15,050 bases of DNA from Acidobacteriota bacterium (GCA_003222935.1 QHXL01000248.1:1-15050), one strand, 5' to 3'; counted from the first letter of the stretch, positions 7,742 through 13,996 are shown. The notes: generated by a model from the sequence alone, not told the origin. Translations and numbers: made by a program.

Positions 7742-8299
7742 CTAATCCCAACTCGCTTCCAACAGCTCAACTATCAATGGCTGACACGATCCGCAGCCGC
7801 CGCCTGCATTACATGCACGTGTGACCTCACTAACGGTAGTCAACCCCTTGTCTCTTATCTCGCGCTCGATGGTTTGTTCGGAAACAAAGAAGCAAGTGCA
7901 GATCAAAGCTTCCTCACCAATCCATTCGTTGCGTGCGACATCACTGTACTCGCAAATGGCTGCAACTAGCGCGTCGCAAGCCAACTGAACACAATGCACT
8001 TTGTCTTTTTCGACGGATAGTTCTACCGCTAACGTCTCCGGATGTTGACCCATTAGCGCTGCGTCAGTCGTAGTTTTTCCACGAACGCGCTCAGTTAAGA
8101 TTGAAAGTGATGCGATTAGAACTTCACAACCGGCAGCTTTGAATCGTGCTTCAGTGACATTGTGCGATTCATCCAGTTGAACCGACAAACGCGCAGCCGC
8201 TCCACACACAAAAGATCCAGCGCGCCCGGTGAACCGAGGTTCATCGGCTTCGCCAACATTGCGTGGATTCAAAAAGTGGTCTTTGAGTGTTTCGATCAT
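7742..8299 (-). CDS. NifU-like Fe-S scaffold: IscU domain fused to a BFD-type [2Fe-2S] domain
   Basis: Residues 1-120 are an IscU/NifU-N domain with the three scaffold cysteines C32, C58 and C103 and His102 next to C103. Residues 130-180 are a bacterioferritin-associated ferredoxin (BFD) domain with ligands C134, C136, C169 and C172. The 2/33/3 spacing equals that of the central [2Fe-2S] domain of Azotobacter NifU. The C-terminal Nfu domain of full NifU is absent, so this is a 185-aa two-thirds NifU. The Asp that normally follows the first scaffold cysteine (CGD) is alanine here (C32-G33-A34). Work on IscU shows this Asp is needed for normal cluster release and that Asp-to-Ala stabilises the bound cluster. 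It is the first minus-strand gene of the Fe-S block, divergent from the Mrp gene. The start has a poor ribosome binding site. Confidence 0.88.
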   Translation of the reverse strand: MIETLKDHFLNPRNVGEADEPRFTGRAGSFVCGAAARLSVQLDESHNVTEARFKAAGCEVLIASLSILTERVRGKTTTDAALMGQHPETLAVELSVEKDKVHCVQLACDALVAAICEYSDVARNEWIGEEALICTCFFVSEQTIEREIRDKGLTTVSEVTRACNAGGGCGSCQPLIVELLEASWD

Positions 8300-8527
8300 T
8301 CTTTACGTCGAAAAGAGCGCCACACACTAGCTCATTGCAAGTTGGGAAGGGTAGCAAGCGACGAACTGGTGATATTACCGAGTAGTCCTGAGCGCGCCCC
8401 CGCTTGAACTTGGATATTAGTCTGATTCGAACCTTAGCAGAGAGCCTCTCTTCACTGGTGTGTTTGTCAAAGTCTCTCTCGATCAGCTACGCTTCCCTGC
8501 ATCAAATCCAGCTAATCAAGAACCCCT
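8300..8527. promoter_or_regulatory. Divergent promoter region between the scaffold and Mrp genes
   Basis: The 228-nt gap separates two outward-facing Fe-S genes and must hold promoters for both. A near-palindrome GGTGATATTACC is at 8368-8379 (mismatched at two symmetric positions), and a second GATATTA lies at about 8413. I do not recognise an IscR/Rrf2 site. No REP-like repeat is present here, unlike most other gaps in the window. Confidence 0.5.
8464..8493 (+). promoter_or_regulatory. Candidate sigma-70 promoter for the Mrp gene
   Basis: TTGTCA (8464-8469, 5 of 6 to consensus) and TACGCT (8488-8493, TAnnnT) are 18 nt apart and end 34 nt before the Mrp start. The fit is moderate and judged by eye. 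Confidence 0.3.
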
Positions 8528-9610
8528 ATGACACAACTTAATGAACAAGTAATTCTCGATGGTCTTCGTCAAATCCAGGATCCCGATCTACACAAAGATA
8601 TCGTTACTCTGGGTTTCATCAAAGACCTTCAAATCGATGGCGGCAACGTCTCTTTTCGCATTGTGCTGACAACTCCCGCTTGCCCGGTCAAGGCCGAGAT
8701 GGAGAGTGCCGCACGGGAGATCGTCGGGTCGATTCCCGGCGTTACCTCGGTGAACGTTACGATGGACGCCGAAGTCCCCAAGGGTCGTGGACTCGGTGAA
8801 AAAGTTGTCATCGACGGTGTTAGAAACATCGTAGCAGTGTCGTCCGGCAAAGGCGGTGTCGGCAAATCGACAGTCGCAGTCAATCTGGCCGTCTCGCTTG
8901 CCCTGGACGGAGCCCGCGTGGGGTTGATGGATGCCGACGTCTATGGACCAAACGTTCCGATCATGTTGGGAGCGAGCGACGCGCGACCCGAGGTTGAGGG
9001 AAATCAGCTGGTACCCATAGAAGCGTATGGCGTCAAGTTGATGTCGATGGCTTTTCTGCAACCGGGCGATAAACCAATGATCGTCCGCGGCCCAATCCTG
9101 CATGGACTGGTAAAGCAGTTTCTTTCGGACGTGAAGTGGGGCGAATTAGACTACTTGATTGTCGACATGCCTCCGGGAACAGGTGACGTGCAACTATCGC
9201 TCGCCCAGCTTGTTCCGGTTCAAGGGGCCGTTTTAGTGACCACTCCGCAAGACGTTGCGATCGCCGACGTGCGACGCGCGCTGCGAATGTTCGAAACAGT
9301 GGCAATTCCGGTTCTGGGGATCGTGGAGAACATGAGCTATTTCATCGCTCCAGATACTGGAAACCGTTACAACATCTTCGGCGAAGGCGGTGGTGAAAAA
9401 CTCGCCAGTGCTTATCATGTGCCTTTCCTGGGCGCTGTGCCCCTGGGAATAGAGGTACGAGAAGGCGGCGATAAAGGTGTACCCGTAGTGGTAAGCCAGC
9501 CCGATTCCCCTCAGGCAAAGGCCTTTAAGCACGTAGCCGAGGAAATTGCGCGCCAGATTTCAATTGAGGCGATGAAACCTGAACTTGTCGTTTTAGGCAA
9601 AGGACAATAA
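8528..9610 (+). CDS. mrp: Mrp/ApbC/NBP35-family Fe-S carrier ATPase
   Basis: A P-loop ATPase that binds and transfers Fe-S clusters. Residues 1-85 are a MIP18 (DUF59) domain, including TLGF at 27-30 and the TTPACP segment at 48-53. The ATPase core has the deviant Walker A GKGGVGKS at 107-114, DADVYGPN at 135-142 and DMPPGTGD at 213-220. Length (360 aa) is normal. In many relatives the segment after ENMS reads as CxxC and holds a bridging cluster at the dimer interface; here it is YFIAPDTG (271-278), so both cysteines are replaced (A274, T277). C52 of the DUF59 domain remains. It faces away from the IscU-BFD gene across a shared promoter region and leads the plus-strand Fe-S genes. The ribosome binding site is weak (AAGAA). 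Confidence 0.93.
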   Translation: MTQLNEQVILDGLRQIQDPDLHKDIVTLGFIKDLQIDGGNVSFRIVLTTPACPVKAEMESAAREIVGSIPGVTSVNVTMDAEVPKGRGLGEKVVIDGVRNIVAVSSGKGGVGKSTVAVNLAVSLALDGARVGLMDADVYGPNVPIMLGASDARPEVEGNQLVPIEAYGVKLMSMAFLQPGDKPMIVRGPILHGLVKQFLSDVKWGELDYLIVDMPPGTGDVQLSLAQLVPVQGAVLVTTPQDVAIADVRRALRMFETVAIPVLGIVENMSYFIAPDTGNRYNIFGEGGGEKLASAYHVPFLGAVPLGIEVREGGDKGVPVVVSQPDSPQAKAFKHVAEEIARQISIEAMKPELVVLGKGQ

Positions 9611-9638
9611 GATGGGGTCGGCCTTTGGTTTCAGAGAC

Positions 9639-9760
9639 GATTGCCAATTTCCAATTGCCGATTGCTAATTTGTGTGAAGCAATTGACTTATTTGGCTTCC
9701 GACATCTTAAGGTTGACTGTATTTTCAAATTGGCAATTGGCAATCGCAAATCGCCAATTG
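9639..9760. repeat. AATTGGCA-type inverted repeat
   Basis: Two stretches built from degenerate AATTGGCA/AATCGGCA octamers face each other: 9639-9672 (read as TTGCCAATT units) and 9726-9760 (CAAATTGGCAATTGGCAATC and following bases). They occupy most of the 180-nt gap between the Mrp and ErpA-like genes. The first arm begins 28 nt after the Mrp stop. The unit differs from all the other repeats in the window. Confidence 0.8.
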
Positions 9761-9790
9761 ATTTTAGAAAGAATGAGGTAGGAATAAATA

Positions 9791-10180
9791 ATGTCAGCAC
9801 ATACCGCAGAAACCGGTGCACCCAGCATCCCCACCAATGCTCCAACAGTGACCTTGAACGTCACCGAGTCAGCGGCGGTGGAAATCAAGAAGTTTATGGC
9901 CAGCGAAGAAGGCCTACCGGAAACATCGGGACTCCGAGTTCGAGTCGTGCCGGGTGGCTGCTCCGGGTTTCAGTACAGCTTGAATATTGAAGAGCAATCG
10001 CGTGAAGGCGATTTCATTCTCGACCAGCGAGGCATCCGACTTTTTGTCGACATGTTCAGCGGTCAATATCTCAACGGCGTGGAAATCGACTACGTAACCG
10101 GTGTGATGGGTTCGGGATTCACTTTCCAGAATCCAAATTCGACTGGTAGCTGCGGCTGCGGTTCCTCGTTCAACGCCTAA
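9791..10180 (+). CDS. erpA: HesB/IscA/ErpA-type Fe-S cluster carrier
   Basis: An A-type carrier that accepts clusters from the scaffold and delivers them to apo-proteins. The three invariant cysteines are present: C57 in VVPGGCSGFQY and C121/C123 in the C-terminal CGCG motif. The family's VTESAA start of the fold is at 25-30. The 129-aa protein has about 18 extra N-terminal residues, but the start has AGGA 7 nt upstream, so the extension is probably real. It is 180 nt after the Mrp gene and is followed by a strong hairpin terminator. ErpA, IscA and SufA cannot be separated by motif; the position in an ISC-like locus allows either ErpA or IscA. Confidence 0.9.
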   Translation: MSAHTAETGAPSIPTNAPTVTLNVTESAAVEIKKFMASEEGLPETSGLRVRVVPGGCSGFQYSLNIEEQSREGDFILDQRGIRLFVDMFSGQYLNGVEIDYVTGVMGSGFTFQNPNSTGSCGCGSSFNA

Positions 10181-10209
10181 TCAGTAGGCGACAATTTTAG
10201 TTTAACGGC

Positions 10210-10260
10210 GCGGTGCGCGGATTCAGTGGTTTTTAGGCCTGGATTCGCGCACCGCAGTTT
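10210..10260 (+). terminator. Intrinsic terminator after the ErpA/IscA gene
   Basis: Arms 10210-10226 and 10239-10255 form a 17-bp GC-rich stem (two G-U pairs in the plus-strand RNA) with a 12-nt loop, followed by AGTTTTA. The stem is very strong and the T-tract short. It ends 14-18 nt before the next start codon, so the acetyltransferase would depend on read-through or on a promoter I cannot see. Confidence 0.65.
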
Positions 10261-10273
10261 TATGGAGATCTAG

Positions 10274-10774
10274 ATGAGCGACAAACTAACTTTTGTTCAC
10301 GCTCAAACCGTCGACGAGATTGCTGCAGCCCATCGGCTCTTTGAGGAGTATGCCGAGAGTCTCGGCTTCAGTCTCTGTTTTCAAAACTTTGACCAGGAGT
10401 TAGCTGACTTGCCTGGAAAGTACTCACCACCAGGCGGTCGGCTGCTACTGGCGTATGTCGATAAACACCTCGCCGGATGCATTGCCCTGCGCAACCACGA
10501 TTCAGATACCTGCGAAATGAAGAGACTCTTTCTGCGGCCCGGCTTTCGCGGAATGGGACTTGGAAAAGCTCTCGTGGTCAAGATAATCGATGAAGCTCGT
10601 TCGATCGGTTACAAGCGAATGTGTCTGGACACGATTCCGGGCAAGATGGACTCCGCCATCGCACTCTATGAAGCATTCGGTTTCCGAGACATCAGTCCTT
10701 ATTACGACAACCCCGTCGCCGGCGCCCGATTCATGCAAAAAGATCTCAGATCTCAGATGTCCGATATGCTTTAG
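10274..10774 (+). CDS. GNAT-family N-acetyltransferase
   Basis: A single GNAT domain. The acetyl-CoA pyrophosphate-binding motif is RGMGLGKAL at 92-100, preceded by the EMKRLFLRPGFR beta-4/loop at 81-92 and followed by ALYEAFGF at 130-137, typical motif B. The substrate cannot be inferred. GGAG lies 7 nt before the start. The natural end of the fold is near FMQKDL (153-158). The last residues QMSDML and the TAG stop are encoded by the left arm of a REP-like element (10753-10781), preceded by a tandem AGATCTC duplication, so the original stop appears to have been replaced. It sits between two Fe-S genes with no obvious functional link to them. Confidence 0.88.
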   Translation: MSDKLTFVHAQTVDEIAAAHRLFEEYAESLGFSLCFQNFDQELADLPGKYSPPGGRLLLAYVDKHLAGCIALRNHDSDTCEMKRLFLRPGFRGMGLGKALVVKIIDEARSIGYKRMCLDTIPGKMDSAIALYEAFGFRDISPYYDNPVAGARFMQKDLRSQMSDML

Positions 10775-10842
10775 CTTGTCGCGTTGCTCTTTAGGAGCTT
10801 CCTTTGATCGTCACGACAAGCTAAAGCATATCGGACATCTGA
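10753..10842. repeat. REP-like inverted doublet, CTTTAG core (copy B)
   Basis: Perfect 29-nt inverted arms at 10753-10781 and 10814-10842 with a 32-nt spacer. Each contains TGTCCGA and the stem CGATATGCT/AGCTTGTCG. The left arm overlaps the end of the acetyltransferase gene and supplies its stop codon (TAG within CTTTAG at 10772-10774). It could act as a 3' stabilising or attenuating hairpin ahead of the ferredoxin gene. Confidence 0.93.
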
Positions 10843-10913
10843 AATTTGATATCTGGCTTCGGTTGTGTCACATTCATTCCGCTCTCAAACAAACATAATC
10901 GGAGTGAACACTG

Positions 10914-11246
10914 ATGGCCAAGATCCAGGCAGAAACAGCTACAGGTGTAGTTGATACCGAGGCGCCGGAAGGCAAAAAACTCGTACTCGCACTCGAGGAT
11001 GCTGGTATAGACATTCTTCATCGATGCGGTGGAAACGCCCGCTGTACAACTTGTCGAGTCGAGGTGCTCGATGGTGATCCAGGTGAAATAGGAGAACTTG
11101 AACGCAACCGACTTGCTGTCGAATCGGAGCTTGCGGACAACGTTCGCCTCTCCTGCCAGATTCACGTTAAGGACGACTTAAAAGTACGCGTCGTCAATCA
11201 AGTGAGCGTTCGCGGCATGGACGCTGGCCCAAGACCATTGGATTAA
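10914..11246 (+). CDS. fdx: [2Fe-2S] ferredoxin, ISC/adrenodoxin-like
   Basis: A 110-aa soluble electron carrier. The cluster ligands are C38, C44, C47 (CGGNARCTTC, i.e. C-x5-C-x2-C) and C81 in RLSCQIHV. This is the spacing of vertebrate-type/ISC ferredoxins, not of plant-type ones (C-x4-C-x2-C). In an ISC-like block its expected role is to supply electrons for cluster assembly on the scaffold. GGAG is 9 nt before the start. The stop TAA overlaps the beginning of the next REP-like element. Whether it also serves KorAB is open; those enzymes usually use low-potential 4Fe-4S ferredoxins. Confidence 0.88.
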   Translation: MAKIQAETATGVVDTEAPEGKKLVLALEDAGIDILHRCGGNARCTTCRVEVLDGDPGEIGELERNRLAVESELADNVRLSCQIHVKDDLKVRVVNQVSVRGMDAGPRPLD

Positions 11247-11342
11247 TGTCCGATAATCTTTAGATTGTCGTTGAGATCAGAAAGAGCATGCCAGGTGGCT
11301 TCGTAGCGTTGGTCACGACAAGACGGGCGCATATCGGACATT
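11245..11342. repeat. REP-like inverted doublet, CTTTAG core (copy C, degenerate right arm)
   Basis: The left arm (11245-11270) reads AATGTCCGA then the stem CGATAATCT/AGATTGTCG and starts inside the ferredoxin stop codon. The right arm (11316-11342) keeps the outer TTGTCG and TATCGGACATT ends, but its core has diverged (no CTAAAG). An extra GGACAT lies at about 11348. The rest of the gap to 11484 shows no gene and no convincing promoter. Confidence 0.8.
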
Positions 11343-11484
11343 CGGATCGGACATACAGATTGCACCGACCTGTCTTCTGGGTGTAATCTTCGCGGCGTAA
11401 TCCAAACAATTAGCGGCAATTCTGTCGCGACGCTCGAACATTAAGTTAAGTTACGAAATTGTCATCCCACATCTCGGAGGACCT

Positions 11485-12285
11485 ATGCTAATCGAGTCAA
11501 CTGTTCATCTCCCCGTCAGTCTGGCTATGTTTCAGGAATTCTTTCACTCGCCGGACCGTGAAGCAATTTTACGAATCGGGTTCAGATGGTTTCACTTTCT
11601 CGCCGGCATCACATGGATCGGCATGCTCTATTTTTTCAACCTCGTTAATGTGCCGGTACAAAAAGGACTCGATGCAGAAACGAAGAAGAAGGTAAATCCA
11701 GATCTACTCGGGCGCGCGCTCTGGTACTTCCGCTGGGGTGCGGTAGTCACGGTACTTGCAGGTCTCGCTTATTTTGCGATGTTTATCCTCAAGGCCGACG
11801 TCAACAACGCCAACACCCTCGGTGGTGGAAACATCAATCTAGGGTTCGTGATCCTCGCCTGGTTGACGTACCCGGTTGTTCTTTTCCTGTTTGAATTTCT
11901 AATCATCAAAAAGGTGCCGGGAATTATCAAAGACGGACGTATTTATGCGATCGTGATCGCAATATTGATCCTGTTCTTTAGTTGGGCCATGCTGAGGTTC
12001 TTTACTGGTATGCTGACTGTCGGCACCGAAAGCTATGCAAGCAATAAGACCTATTCGATTGGGCTTGGTGGCGCGTATGGCATCCTGATGCTGCTCAACG
12101 TTTGGGGCATCATCTGGCCAAACAACAAACGCATCCTGGCGGCAACCGCTGGAACTGGTCCAGCTGCTCCACCCGAGCTCGCCCGTCAGGCGTTCATCGC
12201 TTCAAGGACAAACGCATGGTTATCGTTACCGATGCTTCTCTTCATGGGAACATCTCACGGCGATTGGGTAATGTTCGGTAAATAA
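11485..12285 (+). CDS. PuuD-like (urate hydroxylase N-terminal domain) integral membrane protein
   Basis: A 266-aa membrane protein with about six hydrophobic helices (approximately 34-56, 84-103, 118-141, 152-170, 190-210 and 243-256). The RWFHFLAGITWIGMLYFFNL segment (34-53), VNVPVQK, the ALWYFRWG segment (78-85) and the C-terminal LPMLLFMGTSHGDW segment (248-261) match the membrane domain of PuuD, the membrane-bound urate oxidase first described in Agrobacterium. Unlike classic PuuD there is no C-terminal cytochrome c domain and no CxxCH, and no purine-catabolism genes are nearby. An electron acceptor would have to be separate, or the function may differ. GGAGG lies 4 nt before the start, the strongest ribosome binding site here with that of SOD. 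It ends in a clear terminator, suggesting a single-gene unit. Confidence 0.72.
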   Translation: MLIESTVHLPVSLAMFQEFFHSPDREAILRIGFRWFHFLAGITWIGMLYFFNLVNVPVQKGLDAETKKKVNPDLLGRALWYFRWGAVVTVLAGLAYFAMFILKADVNNANTLGGGNINLGFVILAWLTYPVVLFLFEFLIIKKVPGIIKDGRIYAIVIAILILFFSWAMLRFFTGMLTVGTESYASNKTYSIGLGGAYGILMLLNVWGIIWPNNKRILAATAGTGPAAPPELARQAFIASRTNAWLSLPMLLFMGTSHGDWVMFGK

Positions 12286-12295
12286 TCAGCACCTG

Positions 12296-12340
12296 AGGCA
12301 AGTCTCCTGAACCTTTCTCGGGAGACTTGCCTTTTGTTTT
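12296..12340 (+). terminator. Intrinsic terminator after the PuuD-like gene
   Basis: Arms 12296-12307 and 12321-12332 form a perfect 12-bp stem (AGGCAAGTCTCC with its complement) and a 13-nt loop. They are followed by TTTTGTTTT. This is a textbook Rho-independent terminator starting 11 nt after the stop codon. Confidence 0.92.
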
Positions 12341-12368
12341 CTCTCTCACAAGTTCTCTAACATCCTCA

Positions 12369-13103
12369 ATGAATACCTCTTCAAATTCTAAGTATTCATC
12401 TGCCCATGCAATGGCTCGTATCGTAAAGATCCTGCTCATTGCAGGTGGAATCGTCAGCGGACTTTCTTTGGTTTTAACAGGGCTATTGACTCAGATTTCA
12501 ACTCTTCCAGAGTTTGAAGAGCTTGGTGGCAACCCCGTACGGTTCGCTGTTGGGTTGCTGGAGCTTAGCCGCTTACTTGTCCACTTATCGACGATTGTTA
12601 CATTCCTCATTTGGCTTTACCGCTCGTATCGAAACTTAGCTTCGTTTGGCTATTCTTCACGCTACTCTTTGGGAATGGCAGTCGGGAGTTTTTTTATTCC
12701 TTTCGCGAACTTGATTATTCCTTATCAAATAATTAAGGAGCTTTGGCAAAAGAGCGTTCCGGAGAACGAGGCAGCATTGGGCCCAAGTTCGGTTCCCTCC
12801 TGGTTTCCGCTTTGGTGGTTTTTTTGGTTGGTCGCTAACTTCGTTGGAAATGGTTTTCGGAAAATTAATGGTAGCGAGGCCGTCTCACTGTCAACGCTAA
12901 TAGTCGTAAGCGTCGTCGCCGACGCGCTGTCAATCTTCGCGGCGATCCTGGCAGTTATGGTGGTTGGTGATATTGACCAACGACAAGAAGAAACGAGTTC
13001 GAAACTTCATCTAGGCAAGTATGCCCTGCCGCCTTCTCCTCCCTCCACACATCCCATGATGGAATTGTCTCTGCCGAACAATCAAACATCGAATGCTATC
13101 TAA
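12369..13103 (+). CDS. DUF4328-type membrane protein, function unknown
   Basis: A 244-aa protein (from this start) with about five hydrophobic stretches (residues about 19-41, 60-82, 102-118, 145-160 and 177-200). The central signature reads WLYRSYRNLASFGYSSRYSLG, then GSFFIPFANLIIPYQIIKELW, at about 82-126. This matches the DUF4328 pattern of a Trp/Tyr-rich turn, a PFANL motif and a PYQ-helix ending ELW. The tail (about 205-244) is polar and Pro/Ser-rich and probably cytoplasmic. The function of the family is not known. In-frame ATGs occur at 12327, 12369 and 12411. The first lies inside the preceding terminator and is unlikely; none has a clear ribosome binding site, so the start is uncertain. 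Confidence 0.7.
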   Translation: MNTSSNSKYSSAHAMARIVKILLIAGGIVSGLSLVLTGLLTQISTLPEFEELGGNPVRFAVGLLELSRLLVHLSTIVTFLIWLYRSYRNLASFGYSSRYSLGMAVGSFFIPFANLIIPYQIIKELWQKSVPENEAALGPSSVPSWFPLWWFFWLVANFVGNGFRKINGSEAVSLSTLIVVSVVADALSIFAAILAVMVVGDIDQRQEETSSKLHLGKYALPPSPPSTHPMMELSLPNNQTSNAI

Positions 13104-13110
13104 CGAGAGA

Positions 13111-13128
13111 GACTGGCGCAGGCCGGTC
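13111..13128 (+). terminator. Weak hairpin after the DUF4328 gene
   Basis: GACTGGC and GCCGGTC form a 7-bp stem (one G-U pair) with a GCAG loop, 8 nt past the stop codon. There is no T-tract, so termination activity is doubtful. The rest of the gap to 13248 shows nothing recognisable apart from the SOD ribosome binding site. Confidence 0.3.
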
Positions 13129-13248
13129 GTCTTCGCCACGCAACACTAAATCATCAGCCTCTCCACGGATCCGTCACACACTCGCGCAATATTCGGGTTG
13201 GCCCCCGTCATAAAACACTTGGTTTAGGAACCATCGGAGGTTTTACCT

Positions 13249-13887
13249 ATGAGTTCTATCAATTCTTATAAAGCGCGACAGTTTAATCTAAGTGGCCTAA
13301 AAGGAATCTCAGACCAAACGCTGGAGGTGCACTTCAAGCTGTACGAAGGTTACGTAAAAGAAACAAACAACCTGACAGACAAGATCACTTCCTTCATCCA
13401 GGACGGCAACGTCGATCAGGAAGAGATGCCCGCCTATTCCGAACTGACGCGACGACTCGGGTTTGAGTACAACGGTATGGTCCTTCATGAGTACTACTTC
13501 GACAATCTGCAGTCAGGCGGTGGTCTCGGTGACCCGGAAAAGAACTCTCAGTTTATAAAAGCCGCGGAATCCACTTTCGGCAGTTACGACATTTGGAAAA
13601 CTGATTTCGTAGGAATTGGAAAGATGCGTGGTGTGGGTTGGGCCATCTGCAATCAAAACCCGGCAAATGGTCGGCTCTCTAATCATTGGATCACGTTGCA
13701 CGAAACAGGTAACGTCGCCGGCTTCAATCCTATTCTGGTGATGGATGTTTGGGAGCACGCGTTTCTCCTGGACTACAAGCCCGCCGAGCGTCCGAAATAC
13801 ATCGAAGCATTCTTCTCGAATATCAATTGGACCGAAATTGAGAAGAGACTGAAGGGTAGTATTGGATCGAAGTCAGCTCAGGCCTAG
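13249..13887 (+). CDS. sod: Superoxide dismutase, Fe/Mn family (atypical)
   Basis: Dismutates superoxide to oxygen and hydrogen peroxide. All four metal ligands are in place: H28, H80 (MVLHEYYF), D166 and H170 in the MDVWEHAFLLDY signature. Length (212 aa) is normal and no signal peptide is seen, so it is probably cytoplasmic. The first helix is unusual: canonical enzymes have His-x3-His-x3-Tyr (H26, H30, Y34 of E. coli SodB), whereas here H28 is followed by FKLYEGYV. That is one residue shorter, with no histidine at the H30 place. The aromatic four residues after the second ligand (Trp77 in SodB) is F84. Similar SODs probably form a subfamily in Acidobacteria and relatives. GGAGG lies 8 nt before the start. 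It converges with the cytochrome c peroxidase gene, a plausible partner since SOD makes peroxide. Confidence 0.9.
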   Translation: MSSINSYKARQFNLSGLKGISDQTLEVHFKLYEGYVKETNNLTDKITSFIQDGNVDQEEMPAYSELTRRLGFEYNGMVLHEYYFDNLQSGGGLGDPEKNSQFIKAAESTFGSYDIWKTDFVGIGKMRGVGWAICNQNPANGRLSNHWITLHETGNVAGFNPILVMDVWEHAFLLDYKPAERPKYIEAFFSNINWTEIEKRLKGSIGSKSAQA

Positions 13888-13896
13888 GAAGGAATT

Positions 13897-13991
13897 ATCC
13901 ACAGATTACGCCGATTCCACAGATTCAAAACAAGCAGTTAGAACTTTACTGATTGAAAATTGAATCTGTGTAATCGGCGTGATCTGCGGAT
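13897..13991. repeat. Inverted repeat at a convergent gene junction (ATCCACAGATTACGCC type)
   Basis: Arms 13897-13928 and 13960-13991 are inverted and match at all but a few of 32 positions around ATCCACAGATTACGCCGATT, with a 31-nt spacer. The element fills the 109-nt gap between the SOD stop (9 nt away) and the peroxidase stop (5 nt away). It could serve as a two-way terminator or RNA 3'-end structure, though it has no T-tract. Confidence 0.9.
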
Positions 13992-13996
13992 GGTCC

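Noticed and set aside
8588..9103. 171-codon minus-strand open frame inside the Mrp gene
   Set aside because: The plus-strand frame has Walker A and Mrp signatures. The antisense frame has no family resemblance.
9525..9888. Minus-strand open frames across the AATTGGCA repeat
   Set aside because: They are mostly translated repeat and antisense of the Mrp and ErpA-like genes, with no start signal or conserved domain.
12327..12368. Longer N-terminus for the DUF4328 protein starting at 12327
   Set aside because: That ATG lies within the stem of the preceding terminator and the added residues lack any family feature.
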